In this document: positions 38,265 to 48,624 of the stretch, one piece after another
Layout of the letters: each line of letters begins with the position of its first letter
Position numbering within the stretch: position 1 is the first letter of the stretch
Assembly (NCBI GenBank): GCA_030054175.1
Contig: JASGCM010000003.1
Span: forward strand, 116,324-180,323
Length of the DNA stretch: 64,000 nucleotides
Direction: 5' to 3'
Origin: Alphaproteobacteria bacterium
GTDB lineage: Bacteria > Pseudomonadota > Gammaproteobacteria > Burkholderiales > Burkholderiaceae_C
Program-made: the position numbers and the translations under genes
The notes under the pieces: generated by a model
What the model was told of the DNA's origin: nothing
The model's database searches: none
Seen by the model: the letters and a program-made list of their open reading frames with translations, nothing else

Positions 38265-40036
38265 CACAGACCCTGGCCTGCGTTTTGCCCCCTGCGCTGC
38301 CTTGGCGCGGCCTGCCGCTCACGGCTTTGGACAGTGCGCTGGCGCATGGCCTGAATGCCCTGCAAACCAGCCCTGACGCGCGGCACCTGTGGCTGGCCGC
38401 CCTGACCCACCACCAATGGTCGCGCGGTCACGCCTGCCTCGAGTTGACTTCACTGACTCAAGCCCCGGGCGATCTGTTGGGATGGAGCGAAGAACACAGC
38501 CAAGCCCTGCCCAGCGATCTGGCACAGGCGGCCTCGACATTGCCTTGGACACAGGGAAAAGGTTCGCCGCTGGTCTTGTTGGGCGAACGGCTGTATTTGC
38601 GCCGCGCCTTTGAAGCCGAGCAGCGCATCCGCACGGCGCTGTTGGCACGAGCCGATGCACTCCCCCTGCCTGAAGCCCCATGGAGTTCATGGCTTGACGA
38701 ACTGTTTGCCGGCCTGGGCGATGACGCCACCGCCATCGCGCAACAGCATGACCAACGACAGGCTTGCCTGCTGGGCCTGCGCCATGGCGTCACGCTGGTC
38801 TCGGGCGGCCCTGGCACCGGCAAAACCACCACGGTGGCGCGCATGCTGGCCCTGCTGCAACGCGCCCATATGTCAGTGATGGGGCACCAGGCAGCGCTGA
38901 GCGTGTTATTGGCCGCCCCCACCGGAAAGGCGTCGGCCCGGCTGGCCGAGTCAATGCGCCAAGCTGTGTCCAAACTGCCCGAGGCCTGGCGCTCGGGCTT
39001 GCCCGAACAAGCAGCCACCTTGCATCGGTTGCTGGTCGATCAACCCGGCACCTGGTCAGTAGATGTGCTCGTCATCGACGAGGTCTCGATGGTGGATCTG
39101 GAGCTGATGGCGCGGGTTCTCGGTGCACTGCCCCCACACGCGCGGGTGATTTTGTTGGGCGATCCCGATCAGCTGGCCTCGGTACAGGCAGGTGCCGTGC
39201 TGGCGCAATTGTGTGAAGCACCCTGGCTCGAAGCCCAGCGGGTGCAATTGCGCCACAGCCACCGGTTTCAGGCTGACCGAGGCATTGGCCAATGGGCGCG
39301 GATGGTTCAGCACGGCACGCCCGCCGAACGCGCTCAGGCTTGGTCGGTTTTACCGACGGGCTGGACGAGCGCCCAAGGACAAGTGACGCAGCTGCCTGAA
39401 CTGACCCCATTCAGCGCAGCCGGTCGCACTGTCCTCCAGCAAGCTTTTGCACCTTGGTGGGATCATCTCATGCAAGCCATCGGAGACGGCCAACAAGCGG
39501 TGGCGCCAGAGCAGGCCCGGGCATTGCTGGACAGCTACAGCCAGGCGGGGGTCTTGTGCGCCTTGCGCGAAGGCCCTTGGGGTGTGGAATCGTTGAATCA
39601 CCAAATCGCTTTGGCGCTGGGCCTGGGCACAGGCCTGTGGGCAGCCGGTCGACCTGTGATGATCACCCGCAACAACCCGGGATTGGGTCTGATGAATGGC
39701 GACATCGGCCTGTGCCTGCCGCATGCCCTGCAAAACGGCCAAGTCGTGTTGCGGGTGGCCTTTGCCCACGAGAGTGGCGTGCGTTGGATCTCTCCGGCTC
39801 GGCTCGATGATGTGGAGTCGGTGTTCGCAATGACCGTGCACAAATCGCAAGGCTCCGAGTTCGGCCATGTGCTGCTGGTACTGCCACCGCTGAACAGCCC
39901 GGTGTTCACGCGCGAGCTGATTTACACTGGCTTGACCCGGGCCAAAGAGCGGCTGACCTGGTGGGCCCCAAACCCCAAGGTTGTACTGTCGGCCTGTGAC
40001 GTGCGCGTGGCCCGCAGCGGCGGTCTAGGGCTTTGA
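38261..40036 (+). CDS. recD: Exodeoxyribonuclease V alpha subunit (RecD)
   Basis: A 591-residue 5'-3' SF1B helicase subunit of RecBCD. Walker A is SGGPGTGKTTT at about residues 181-191, Walker B is VLVIDEVSMVD, then LLGDPDQLASVQAG, and the C-terminal VHKSQGSEF and TGLTRAKERL motifs V-VI are intact. The ATG at 38261 overlaps the recB stop (ATGA) and follows AGGAGG. Longer in-frame extension upstream lies inside recB and is rejected. Confidence 0.95.
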   Translation: MTQTLACVLPPALPWRGLPLTALDSALAHGLNALQTSPDARHLWLAALTHHQWSRGHACLELTSLTQAPGDLLGWSEEHSQALPSDLAQAASTLPWTQGKGSPLVLLGERLYLRRAFEAEQRIRTALLARADALPLPEAPWSSWLDELFAGLGDDATAIAQQHDQRQACLLGLRHGVTLVSGGPGTGKTTTVARMLALLQRAHMSVMGHQAALSVLLAAPTGKASARLAESMRQAVSKLPEAWRSGLPEQAATLHRLLVDQPGTWSVDVLVIDEVSMVDLELMARVLGALPPHARVILLGDPDQLASVQAGAVLAQLCEAPWLEAQRVQLRHSHRFQADRGIGQWARMVQHGTPAERAQAWSVLPTGWTSAQGQVTQLPELTPFSAAGRTVLQQAFAPWWDHLMQAIGDGQQAVAPEQARALLDSYSQAGVLCALREGPWGVESLNHQIALALGLGTGLWAAGRPVMITRNNPGLGLMNGDIGLCLPHALQNGQVVLRVAFAHESGVRWISPARLDDVESVFAMTVHKSQGSEFGHVLLVLPPLNSPVFTRELIYTGLTRAKERLTWWAPNPKVVLSACDVRVARSGGLGL

Positions 40037-40350
40037 TTTTTTAACGGCGTTTCATCAGCCCCCCCTGCATTGGGCAGATCTTTACCCGCCCTATTCAGAC
40101 GCCGCGCACCAGCTTGTGGCACAGATCGATCCCCATGCCTGCGCGAGCACCCGCAGCCACCTCGAGGGTGCGGTCACCAGACTATCGCCATGCCTCAACC
40201 ATGGCGTGCTCAGCACGGCCCAAGTGCTGCATGATGTTTCAAGCAAGCAATCCTTGCGGCAGTTTCAGCGCTTGTTGGCGTCAGGTGACGCGCAACGTGA
40301 GGAACCCCAGCCGACTGAGAGCGACCTGAAGCGCTGTGGATTGGAGGGCA
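40037..40350. other. Unassigned 314-base interval after recD
   Basis: No recognised gene. One plus-strand frame is open from just after recD to 40430, with a GTG at 40116 giving about 104 codons and protein-like text (LSTAQVLHDVSSKQSLRQF). It has no clear ribosome site, no family I recognise, and its end overlaps the kinase gene antisense by 80 bases. It could be a gene remnant or chance. I see no terminator with a T-run, no repeat and no RNA gene. Confidence 0.35.
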
Positions 40351-41259
40351 TCAAGCCTGAGCAGCGAGAAAGGCCCACACCTCGTCGCGGTGCGGTGCGC
40401 CCAAAATGCCATGCGGTTGGGTGCACTTGAGGGCGGCAGCGGCGCTGGCAAAACGCAAAGCATCCAAGGCGACCTGGCCCTCGGCCCATGCATAAGCCAA
40501 GGCTGCATGGAAAGTATCCCCGGCACCGGTCGTGTCAATGACCTTGGGCACGGCATAACTCGCCAGGTGCTGCGGTGCTTGTCCACGCATTTGCCACATC
40601 AACCCATCTCCACCCAGAGTGACCACCGCCAACTCAACCCCTGGGTCGCTGTCCAAGGCCTGAGCCAAACCATCGGCGTGCGGACCGGCGTGGTAGGCCT
40701 GCAGGCCCGGATCAGAAAACGCCACTCATTGAGAGAGGGGCACCAAACGATGCAGGTCCTCGGGGGGCGAGATCTCGCCATCGAGCAAGCAAAGCAAGCC
40801 CTGGGCGCGCGCCTGCCGCATGGCTTGTTCGGCCCACACCACACAACGCGGATCAGTCAGCACCACATCCTGATGATCAAGGCAGGCGGGGTCAAATGGC
40901 CCTGGATGCTGCAAGGCACTGCCCTTGTGACTGTAGATCATGCGCTCTCCACCCGCGTCGGTGACAATGGCCGAAATCGAGTTGGTCTGCCCGGCAATGG
41001 GCGCGACATGAAGGGTAGCGACGCCCTGCTGCTGGAAATGCCGCAAGAACACCGGAGCTGCGGTGTCATCCCCGACCCGGCCATAAAACTCGGCCCGAGC
41101 GCCCAGGCGCGACAACGCCACCGATGAATTGCCTGCCATGCCACCCACACCTTGAAAAAATTCGTCGGCGTGTTTCTTGGTGGGGTGATCGGGGAAGGCG
41201 TCGATCCGGAACATCAGATCAAGCGCGACATGACCCACCGAGATCGAGCGCACGCTCAT
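40351..41259 (-). pseudogene. PfkB/ribokinase-family sugar kinase with in-frame TGA
   Basis: A continuous frame of about 303 codons encoding a PfkB-family kinase: SVGHVALDLMFRID at the N-terminus, GGMAGNSSVALSRLG glycine-rich segment and DTTGAGDTFHAAL catalytic motif near the C-terminus. It is split by a TGA at 40728-40726, between VPLSQ and VAFSDPGL, at a position where relatives have a variable residue, possibly Trp. All flanking sequence is well preserved, so the lesion is recent, a sequencing error, or read through. The start at 41259 lies 12 bases after the coxG stop, with GAGG upstream; GTG 41265 is an alternative. Placement after coxG suggests cotranscription. Confidence 0.75.
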
Positions 41260-41271
41260 GCGCACAAAACC

Positions 41272-41844
41272 TCAGCGGGCGACGTACACCAAGCCTGCAA
41301 CCACCAAGGCAGCGGCGACCCAGACCCAGGTCGGCCAGCCCTTGGGCTCTTCGGCGGCGGCTTCAGGCTGAGAAACAGCAACCGCAGCGGCTGGTGGCGG
41401 GTCCAGCTTTTCGGTTTCAGCGTCAAAGCGCTTGAAGAATTCTTCCGACAGCGATTTGGCCACGCCGTCGATCAGACGCTGGCCCAATTGGGCGATTTTT
41501 CCGCCGACCTGTGCGGTGACGCTGTACGACAGCTCGCAGCCATCGGCGTTGGGCGTCAGGGTGACTTTGGCCGTGCCTTTACCAAAACCAGCGACACCGC
41601 CCTGCCCTTCAAAATTCAGCGTATAGCTGGCTGGGGGATTCATGTCGGTCAACATGATTTTTCCCGTGAATTTGGCCGATACGGGGCCGATTTTCAGGGC
41701 CGTGCCCATGTTGAACTGATTCTCGCCGCTGACCTCGATGCGGTCGCAGCCGGGAATGCAAGCCTTGAGGACCTCGGGGTTGTTCAGGGCGTCCCATGCC
41801 TGCTGCTGTTGTACTTTCAGTTGGCGTGTGCCTTGCATTTCCAT
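41272..41844 (-). CDS. coxG: CoxG-like SRPBCC protein (carbon monoxide dehydrogenase subunit G family)
   Basis: A 190-residue protein: an N-terminal SRPBCC/START-like domain (residues 1-145, opening MEMQGTRQLKVQQQQAWDAL and including LKACIPGCDRIE), an alanine/proline linker and one C-terminal transmembrane helix (PTWVWVAAALVVAGLVYVA). In Oligotropha, CoxG recruits the hydroxylase to the membrane and passes quinone. The layout supports the same role for the enzyme encoded upstream. An AGGA sits upstream of the chosen ATG. Confidence 0.88.
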   Translation of the reverse strand: MEMQGTRQLKVQQQQAWDALNNPEVLKACIPGCDRIEVSGENQFNMGTALKIGPVSAKFTGKIMLTDMNPPASYTLNFEGQGGVAGFGKGTAKVTLTPNADGCELSYSVTAQVGGKIAQLGQRLIDGVAKSLSEEFFKRFDAETEKLDPPPAAAVAVSQPEAAAEEPKGWPTWVWVAAALVVAGLVYVAR

Positions 41845-41887
41845 GATGATGTCCTTCCTACCCCCGATTTTAATCGCTGCGCAGGGT

Positions 41888-43066
41888 TCATGCCCGCAAA
41901 AGCTGTCGCAGCGAAGTGGCCAGCTCTTCGAGCCGGCTGAGGTTGTGCACCGCCAGCATCGCGTCAGCCTGTTGGTGCAATACAGCCGCCCCGCGCGCGA
42001 TGGGGGCATAGCCGTCAAAGCGCAGTAAGGGATTGAGCCACAAAAGGCTGCGGCAATGGCGCTTGAGCCAGGCCAGCTCTTGAGCCAACGCCTCAGGTTC
42101 GCCGGTATCCAAGCCATCGCTGATCAACAAGACGACGCTCCGTCGCCCCACCAAGCGGCGGGCATGACGGCGCCGCAAAGTGCCCAGCGACTCACCCAAA
42201 CGCGTCCCGCCAGCGAAGTCCTGAATGCGGGCGGCCGCACGCAACAGCATGTCATCGGGATCGGCCGCCTGGAAGCTATCGGTCAAATCGGTCAGATCGG
42301 TGCCGAAGGCGAACACGTCTCGGCGCCGGCAACGTCGGGTGGCGGTGTGAAAAAAAGCCAGCAGCAAGCGGGCATAGCGCTCCATCGAGCCTGATACATC
42401 GACCAGCAAGAGCACCGGCAAAGGCTGTTCGATGCGTTGCCAACGCGGCAATCGCAGAACTTCGCCATCGGTGCGCGCGGCCTCTTGCATGGCTCGCTGC
42501 CAATGCAGACGGGCACCGCGCGTGCCGGCACGGTGGCGGCGCAAGGGCAAAGTGGGGATGGGCAAAGCGATGTCGCGCGCCAAGCGTTGCACCCACTGGT
42601 ATTCGGCCGCCCCCAGCGCATTGAAATCGGCCTGATGCAAACGAGCCAATTCGCTGGCCGTCATGGCGGCGTCGAAATCGATTTTTTCCTCGTCGTTACT
42701 TGGCGGTTGCCCTACCGGGCGTGGTGACGCCAAGGCTTCGGCAACGCGGGGGCGTTTGGGATTGGGTTCGGTTTCGCCTTGGGTGCTGGGCAGCATCTGT
42801 GCCAGCAGCTTGTTGGCGATTTCGGGATCCCGAAAAAAAGCATCAAACAATTCGCGAAACACCGCGCGATCTTCTTCGCGGCCAATCAGCACGGCTTCGA
42901 GCGCCGCCGACACATCGGTCTTGCGATCCAAGCCTACGCACAGGGCAGCTTGCTGGGCCAGGGCCATGCGCGAGCCATCTGTGCGCACGCCCGCTCGTCG
43001 CAAGGCGCGCCCAAAGGCCACCAGGTTATCGGCCAATTTGCCGGTGCGGGCGTCGCCCAGGGCCAT
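41888..43066 (-). CDS. coxE: CoxE-like VWA domain protein
   Basis: A 392-residue VWA protein of the CoxE family. The metal-ion-dependent adhesion site is DVSGSM near residue 222, with later RLGESL and ISDGLDTG supplying further MIDAS residues. CoxE works with the MoxR-type ATPase CoxD in inserting sulfur or copper into the active site of CO dehydrogenase; in form II clusters it is assumed to help mature the large subunit. It follows coxD by seven bases. Confidence 0.88.
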   Translation of the reverse strand: MALGDARTGKLADNLVAFGRALRRAGVRTDGSRMALAQQAALCVGLDRKTDVSAALEAVLIGREEDRAVFRELFDAFFRDPEIANKLLAQMLPSTQGETEPNPKRPRVAEALASPRPVGQPPSNDEEKIDFDAAMTASELARLHQADFNALGAAEYQWVQRLARDIALPIPTLPLRRHRAGTRGARLHWQRAMQEAARTDGEVLRLPRWQRIEQPLPVLLLVDVSGSMERYARLLLAFFHTATRRCRRRDVFAFGTDLTDLTDSFQAADPDDMLLRAAARIQDFAGGTRLGESLGTLRRRHARRLVGRRSVVLLISDGLDTGEPEALAQELAWLKRHCRSLLWLNPLLRFDGYAPIARGAAVLHQQADAMLAVHNLSRLEELATSLRQLLRA

Positions 43067-43073
43067 GGCAAGC

Positions 43074-43958
43074 TCAGTCGGCCTCAGCGGCCAACAGTTG
43101 TGGCACCAAGGGGGTCAAGGCAGCCACGTCTTCGCGTTGCTTGAACAAAATACCAGCGGTATCGGTCACCACCTCGGGGTCGAGCTGCAAGGTGTCAAGC
43201 GCCACCAGCGCACGGGCCCACTCGACGCTCTCGGCGATGCCGGGGCCACGTTGGAAGGCATTCGCAAACGGTTGACTGCGCAAGCGTCCAACGAAGTCGG
43301 CGACCTGTCTCGCCAATTGCTCGCTGGCCTGCGGCACCTGACGTCTCACGATGGCCAACTCGCGCTCGCGCTCGGGGTATTCCATCCAATGGTAAAGGCA
43401 CCGGCGCTTGACCGCATCATTGAGGTCGCGCGTGCGGTTGCTAGTCAAGATGGTGACGGGCGGGTGTTGGGCGCGCAAGGTACCCAACTCGGGGATGCTC
43501 ACCTGGTACTCACCCAGGTACTCCAGCAAGAAGGCCTCGAAAGGCTCATCGGCGCGGTCGACCTCGTCAATCAAAAGTACCGCACCGGGCGCCGGGCTCT
43601 GCAAGGCCTGTAGCAGAGGCCGGCGAATCAGGTAGCGCTGGTCATAGACCTCACGTTCGATTTGTTCGGCGCTTTGCGTGCCCTGAGCCGCGCGCATGTG
43701 CAGCAGCTGTGCGGTGTGGTTCCACTCGTAAAGGGCTTCCCGCAATTCCAAGCCGTCGTAGCACTGCAAGCGCACCAAGGGGCGTTGCAAGGCCTGCGAC
43801 AGGGCCTTGGCCAATTCGGTTTTACCGACCCCGGGCTCACCCTCGAGCAACAGGGGCCGCTGCAACTTCAAGGCCAAAAAAACCGCCGTCGCGAGACGGC
43901 GGTCGGGTTCGTAGCCAACAGACTGCAGGGCGTCAATCAGTGCGTCAATCGAGTTCAT
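43074..43958 (-). CDS. coxD: CoxD-like MoxR AAA+ ATPase
   Basis: A 294-residue MoxR-family AAA+ ATPase. Walker A is LEGEPGVGKTELAK near residue 38, Walker B is AVLLIDEVDRAD near residue 130, and sensor 1 is TILTSNRTRDLNDAVKRRC. It probably acts as a chaperone with CoxE in maturing the molybdenum centre. It overlaps the medium-subunit gene by four bases (ATGA). Confidence 0.9.
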   Translation of the reverse strand: MNSIDALIDALQSVGYEPDRRLATAVFLALKLQRPLLLEGEPGVGKTELAKALSQALQRPLVRLQCYDGLELREALYEWNHTAQLLHMRAAQGTQSAEQIEREVYDQRYLIRRPLLQALQSPAPGAVLLIDEVDRADEPFEAFLLEYLGEYQVSIPELGTLRAQHPPVTILTSNRTRDLNDAVKRRCLYHWMEYPERERELAIVRRQVPQASEQLARQVADFVGRLRSQPFANAFQRGPGIAESVEWARALVALDTLQLDPEVVTDTAGILFKQREDVAALTPLVPQLLAAEAD

Positions 43959-44749
43959 CCCGCCAATTGTTTCACAGCGCGCTGGGTTTGCACACCAATC
44001 AGATGGGCGCGGTATTCTGCGCTGGCGTGCAAGTCGCTGTTGAGGCCCGAGGCGTCGATCTTCACGCCAGCCACGGCCTCGGGGGTGAAGCTGCGGTTGA
44101 GCGCGTCTTCCAGGCCCTTGTGACGAAACACACCGTCGCTGGAGGCTCCGGTGACGGCCACCCGCACGCCTTGGGCGGTGCGGGCCAGGAAGACCCCCAC
44201 CAGCGCGAAACGCGAGGCTGGTTGGCGGAACTTCATGTAAATGGCTTTTTGCGGGATGGGCAAGCTGATGGCGGTGATGATTTCACCCTCGGCCAGCGCG
44301 GTGCTGTACATGCCGGTGAAAAACTCGTCGGCAACGATCTTGCGCTGGTTGGTGACCACGGTGGCGCCCAAGGCCAACACGGCGCTGGGGTAACAGGCAG
44401 CGGGGTCGTTGTTGGCGATTGAGCCCCCCATGGTACCCATGGCACGCACCTGTTTGTCACCAATTTGGCCGGCCAACTCGGCCAGGGCCGGGATGTGTTG
44501 GCGCACCAGCGCGTTTTCGGCCACCTCGGCGTGGGTGGTGGTGGCGCCAATCATCAAGGATTGGCCGTCTTGGCAAACGCCGCGCAACTCGGGTACACGA
44601 CCCAGGTCGACCAGTTTTTCGGGGCTGGCTAGGCGCTGCTTCATCGAGGCCAGCAATGTTTGCCCCCCGGCCAGGGCTTGACCCCCAGCGCCCAAGTGTT
44701 TGAGCGCGTCAGCCAAGCTAGTGGGGCGTTCATAGGCGAATGCGTACAT
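43955..44749 (-). CDS. coxM: Molybdenum hydroxylase FAD (medium) subunit
   Basis: A 264-residue CoxM/CutM-type subunit that binds FAD and passes electrons from the iron-sulfur subunit to the acceptor. FAD motifs are LAGGQTLLASMKQRL near residue 27 and MGTMGGSIANNDPAACYP near residue 105, matching the AGGQS and TIGG loops. It lies 27 bases downstream of coxL. The S-L-M gene order is that of form II clusters, not the M-S-L of true CO dehydrogenases. Confidence 0.92.
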   Translation of the reverse strand: MYAFAYERPTSLADALKHLGAGGQALAGGQTLLASMKQRLASPEKLVDLGRVPELRGVCQDGQSLMIGATTTHAEVAENALVRQHIPALAELAGQIGDKQVRAMGTMGGSIANNDPAACYPSAVLALGATVVTNQRKIVADEFFTGMYSTALAEGEIITAISLPIPQKAIYMKFRQPASRFALVGVFLARTAQGVRVAVTGASSDGVFRHKGLEDALNRSFTPEAVAGVKIDASGLNSDLHASAEYRAHLIGVQTQRAVKQLAG

Positions 44750-44776
44750 GTTCTTTTTCCTCCTGATGTTCTGAAT

Positions 44777-47155
44777 TCAATGGCGGGCCGATCGGATGGC
44801 CTGCCAAACGCGATTGGGTGATGCCGGCATGTCAAGGTCTTTCACGCCCAACGGCGCCAAGGCGTCGAGCACGGCGTTCATGAGGGCGGGCGGTGAGCCA
44901 ATGGCACCGGCCTCACCACAGCCCTTGGTCCCCAATGGGTTGTGGGTGCAAGGGGTGCATACATGACCGATGTTGAAGGTGGGGAAGTCATCGGCGCGCG
45001 GCATGGCGTAGTCCATGAAGGAACCTGTGAGCAACTGTCCCGACTCTTTGTCGTACACGCAATTCTCCATCAGTGCCTGACCCAGACCCTGCACCACACC
45101 GCCGTGCACTTGGCCTTCGACGATCATCGGATTGATGATGGTACCGAAATCATCGACGGCAGTGAATCGGTCGACCCGAACGACACCGGTCTGGGGGTCG
45201 ATTTCGACTTCGCAGATGTAGGTGCCAGCCGGAAAAGTGAAGTTGGTCGGATCGTAGAAAGCGGTTTCGTTCAAGCCCGGTTCGAGTTTATCGAGCGGGT
45301 AGTTGTGTGGCACATAAGCGGTCAGCGCGACCTGTCCAAAAGGGATCTTTTTGTCGGTGCCCTTGACGCTGAATTCACCGTTGGCGAATTCGATGTCGGC
45401 ATCGCTGGCCTCCATCAGGTGGGCGGCGATCTTCTTGGCCTTGGACTCGATTTTGTCCAGGGCGCGCATGATGGCCGCACCGCCGACGGAAATCGAACGC
45501 GAACCATAAGTGCCCATGCCGAATGGCACGCGGCCCGTATCGCCGTGCACCACATCGACATTCTCCACTGGGATGCCCAAGCGCGATGCGACCACCTGAG
45601 CGAAGGTGGTCTCATGACCTTGGCCATGGCTGTGTGAACCGGTAAAGACCGTCACGCTGCCAGTGGGGTGCACACGCACTTCGCCGCACTCGAACAAACC
45701 GGCGCGGGCACCCAGTGCGCCTGCGATGTTGGACGGTGCGATGCCGCAGGCCTCGATGTAGCTGCTGTAGCCGATGCCGCGCAGCAAGCCCTTGCTCTCG
45801 GTGGCTGCCTTGCGCTGGGCATAGCCCGCCACGTCGCCCAATTTCTGGGCCTGGGTCATGCAAGTCGGGTAGTCACCGATATCGTATTGCAGGGCCACCG
45901 GGGTCTGGTAGGGAAACTGGGTGATGAAATTGCGTTGGCGGATTTCGTCTTGACCCAGTCCCAGCTCCCAAGCAGCACGGCTGACGATGCGCTCGAGCAA
46001 GTAAGTGGCTTCGGGGCGACCGGCACCTCGGTAGGCGTCGACCGGGGCGGTATTGGTGAACCAGGCATCGACCTCGACATAAACCTGCGGAGTGGTGTAC
46101 TGACCGGCCAACAAGGTGGCGTACAGAATGGTGGGCACCGCAGTGGCGAAGGTGGACAAGTAGGCGCCCAAATTGGCGTCGGTGTGCACACGCAAGGCCA
46201 GGAACTTGCCGTTCCGGTCCAACGCCAGCTCGGCATGACTCACATGGTCGCGGCCATGGGCATCACTTTGAAAGGCCTCGTTGCGGTCGGCCGTCCACTT
46301 GATGTTGCGGTTGAGCTTTTTGGCCGCCCAAGTCAGGCAAACGTCTTCGGCATAGAGGTAGATTTTGGAGCCGAAACCGCCGCCCACGTCGGGGGCGATG
46401 ACGCGCACCTTGTGCTCAGGCAGCCCCATGACAAAGGCGGTCATCAGCAATCGCTCGACATGCGGGTTTTGGTTGGCGACGTACAGGGTGTACTCGTCGT
46501 TGGCGCGGCTGTAAGAACCTATCGCCGCGCGCGGCTCCATGGCGTTAGGCACCAGGCGGTTATTGACCAAGTCCAGGCGCGTGACGTGGGCGGCTTGGGC
46601 AAAGGCCTGATCCACCTGGGCCTTGTCGCCAATGGCCCACTTGTAGCAATGGTTGTCGGACGCTTCAGCGTGCACACTGGCCTTGCCGCCTTTGGCATCG
46701 GCCACGTCAACCACGGCGGGCAGCACGTCGTACTCGACTTGCACCAACTCAGCGGCGTTTTGCGCTTGCTCGAGGGTCTCGGCCACGACCATGGCCACAT
46801 GATCGCCCACATAACGCACCTTGCCCTGGGCCAAGATGGGATGGGGAGGCTCTTTCATGGGCTGCCCGTCTGTGCTGGTGATCAACCAGCCGCAAGGCAA
46901 ACCATTGATCTTGTCGTTGGCGACATCGGCCCCCACGAAAATGTCAAGAACGCCGGGGGCCTGGCGGGCTGCAGACACATCCATTGATTTGATCTGCGCG
47001 TGGGCATGGGGTGAGCGCACAAACACCGCATGGGCCTGATTGGCCAGCACGACGTCGTCGGTGTATTGGCCAGCACCGGTCAGGAAGCGGTAGTCTTCCT
47101 TGCGGCGCACCGATTCCCCGATATGGGGCAGGTTGGCGAAGTCTGAGGCACCCAT
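44777..47155 (-). CDS. coxL: Molybdenum hydroxylase large subunit, form II CoxL type
   Basis: A 792-residue xanthine-oxidase-family subunit holding the molybdopterin cytosine dinucleotide centre. The active-site loop reads AYRGAGR at residues 374-380, the form II signature; genuine aerobic CO dehydrogenases carry AYxCSFR with a Cys for the copper-sulfur bridge. GGGFGSK and the [15 protein letters not shown] region bind cofactor, and [10 protein letters not shown] near the C-terminus holds the catalytic glutamate. The substrate is therefore probably an aldehyde or N-heterocycle rather than CO. Confidence 0.92.
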   Translation of the reverse strand: MGASDFANLPHIGESVRRKEDYRFLTGAGQYTDDVVLANQAHAVFVRSPHAHAQIKSMDVSAARQAPGVLDIFVGADVANDKINGLPCGWLITSTDGQPMKEPPHPILAQGKVRYVGDHVAMVVAETLEQAQNAAELVQVEYDVLPAVVDVADAKGGKASVHAEASDNHCYKWAIGDKAQVDQAFAQAAHVTRLDLVNNRLVPNAMEPRAAIGSYSRANDEYTLYVANQNPHVERLLMTAFVMGLPEHKVRVIAPDVGGGFGSKIYLYAEDVCLTWAAKKLNRNIKWTADRNEAFQSDAHGRDHVSHAELALDRNGKFLALRVHTDANLGAYLSTFATAVPTILYATLLAGQYTTPQVYVEVDAWFTNTAPVDAYRGAGRPEATYLLERIVSRAAWELGLGQDEIRQRNFITQFPYQTPVALQYDIGDYPTCMTQAQKLGDVAGYAQRKAATESKGLLRGIGYSSYIEACGIAPSNIAGALGARAGLFECGEVRVHPTGSVTVFTGSHSHGQGHETTFAQVVASRLGIPVENVDVVHGDTGRVPFGMGTYGSRSISVGGAAIMRALDKIESKAKKIAAHLMEASDADIEFANGEFSVKGTDKKIPFGQVALTAYVPHNYPLDKLEPGLNETAFYDPTNFTFPAGTYICEVEIDPQTGVVRVDRFTAVDDFGTIINPMIVEGQVHGGVVQGLGQALMENCVYDKESGQLLTGSFMDYAMPRADDFPTFNIGHVCTPCTHNPLGTKGCGEAGAIGSPPALMNAVLDALAPLGVKDLDMPASPNRVWQAIRSARH

Positions 47156-47165
47156 GGCGTTTCTC

Positions 47166-47633
47166 CTAGGCTTTCATGGCGGCGGCACCTTGCTGCACCG
47201 CCTTGACGATGTTTTGGTAACCCGTACAACGGCACAGATTGCCTTCAAGTTGCTCGCGAATATTGGCCTCTGAGGCTTTGGGGTGGCGCTGGCACAAATC
47301 GACTGCGCTCATGACCATGCCGGGGGTACAAAAGCCGCACTGCAGGCCGTGGCACTCTTTGAAAGCAGCCTGCATGGGATGCAGGGTACCGTCGGCGTCG
47401 GCCAGTCCTTCGATGGTGGTGACGTCCGCCCCTTCGGCTTGGGCAGCCAATATATTGCAAGACTTGACTGATCGGCCATTCATCATGACGGTGCAAGCAC
47501 CGCACTGGGCCGTATCGCAACCCACGTGGGTGCCGGTCAGGTTGAGGTTGTAGCGCAGTGCCTGCACCAGCAAGGTGTTGGGCGCGACATCAAGTTGAAC
47601 AGGCTTGCCGTTGACCTTGAGTTGGATGTTCAT
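47166..47633 (-). CDS. coxS: Molybdenum hydroxylase 2Fe-2S (small) subunit
   Basis: A 155-residue iron-sulfur subunit. The N-terminal plant-type cluster ligands are in [12 protein letters not shown] plus the downstream Cys of KSCN; the C-terminal helical cluster ligands are in CGFCTPG and CRCTG. It relays electrons between the molybdenum and FAD subunits. The ATG at 47633 follows AGGGGA; the longer frame upstream lacks homology. It is the first gene of the coxS-L-M-D-E-G operon. Confidence 0.94.
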   Translation of the reverse strand: MNIQLKVNGKPVQLDVAPNTLLVQALRYNLNLTGTHVGCDTAQCGACTVMMNGRSVKSCNILAAQAEGADVTTIEGLADADGTLHPMQAAFKECHGLQCGFCTPGMVMSAVDLCQRHPKASEANIREQLEGNLCRCTGYQNIVKAVQQGAAAMKA

Positions 47634-47772
47634 GTGATTCCCCTGAAAAAAGCCAAATTTGCAGACGGCAATCATGCGATGCCGCCCAGAACTTGATGAT
47701 AGGTGTTTTCCTAGGTCATTCCAGTCAAAACGGTGTCAAACCAGCACCCGATTTGACCAGGCCCACGCGAGC

Positions 47773-48624
47773 TTATTTGACCGACGACGCATTTGGGAAA
47801 AAAAGTGGCTCACCGTTGATTTTGTAGGCTGCAATGTGGGCTTGCCCGGCGCTCGAGGTCACCCAGTCGATGAATTTTTGCGCCAGATCGACCTTGACGT
47901 GGGCGTGTTTGGCCGGGTTGACCGCCATCACGCCATACTGATTGAACAAACGCTTGTCACCCTCGACCAAAATCGCCAGGTCGGCCCGGTTTTTAAAGCT
48001 CAGCCAGGTGCCCCGGTCGGTCAATGCATAAGCCCCGCTCGATGAGGCGATGTTGAGGGCCGGGCCCATGCCACAACCGCACTCCCGATAACCCACGCCT
48101 TTGGCCTCGCTGCCAGTCAGTTTCCAAAATCGCAGTTCGGCTGCGTGGGTGCCACTTTTGTCGCCACGCGAGACGAAGGCGAGCCCCTTGTCGCGGATTT
48201 TTTGCAGCGCCACCACGATATCCTGGCCTTTGGTCTGCGCCGGGTCGGCGGCCGGGCCAATCAGCACAAAATCGTTGTACATCACGGGATAGCGCTTGAG
48301 GGCCAGGCCATCGGCAACCATTTTCTCTTCGGCAGCCTGGTCATGCACAAACAAAATGTCGGCATCGCCGCGCCGCCCCATGTCCAAAGCCTGGCCGGTG
48401 CCCAGCGCCACCACCTTGATGTCGATGCCACTGGCGGCCTTGAAGGCCGGCAACATGTGGGCAAACAGGCCCGACTGCTCGGTAGAGGTGGTCGAGGCCA
48501 GCACCATCGACGCGCCTTGGGCACGCCCGGTCTGCGGCCACAGAGCCACCGCAGCAGCCAGCAACAAGAGGCTGGCAAGCGGCCAATGCTGCTTGCCCAG
48601 CCATGAAAGAGATGTGTTTTTCAT
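47773..48624 (-). CDS. tupA: Tungstate-type ABC transporter substrate-binding protein
   Basis: A 283-residue periplasmic receptor. A Sec signal peptide of about 33 residues ends in GRAQ. The mature start MVLASTTSTEQSGLFAHMLP is the TupA signature, in which TST and Ser residues contact the oxyanion; FVSRGDKSGTHAAE supplies more. TupA proteins bind tungstate much more tightly than molybdate, though this cannot be told from sequence. The start at 48624 overlaps the ATPase stop (ATGA) and has GGAG upstream. Confidence 0.88.
   Translation of the reverse strand: MKNTSLSWLGKQHWPLASLLLLAAAVALWPQTGRAQGASMVLASTTSTEQSGLFAHMLPAFKAASGIDIKVVALGTGQALDMGRRGDADILFVHDQAAEEKMVADGLALKRYPVMYNDFVLIGPAADPAQTKGQDIVVALQKIRDKGLAFVSRGDKSGTHAAELRFWKLTGSEAKGVGYRECGCGMGPALNIASSSGAYALTDRGTWLSFKNRADLAILVEGDKRLFNQYGVMAVNPAKHAHVKVDLAQKFIDWVTSSAGQAHIAAYKINGEPLFFPNASSVK

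Noticed and set aside
28815..40728. Genome-wide recoding of TGA as Trp or selenocysteine
   Set aside because: Many intact genes in the window end in TGA with four-base ATGA overlaps to the next gene, and no selenocysteine insertion hairpin was recognised after either internal TGA.
44777..47633. True aerobic carbon monoxide dehydrogenase
   Set aside because: The active-site loop is AYRGAGR, and the gene order is S-L-M; both are form II traits. CO oxidation should not be claimed from the cox gene names.
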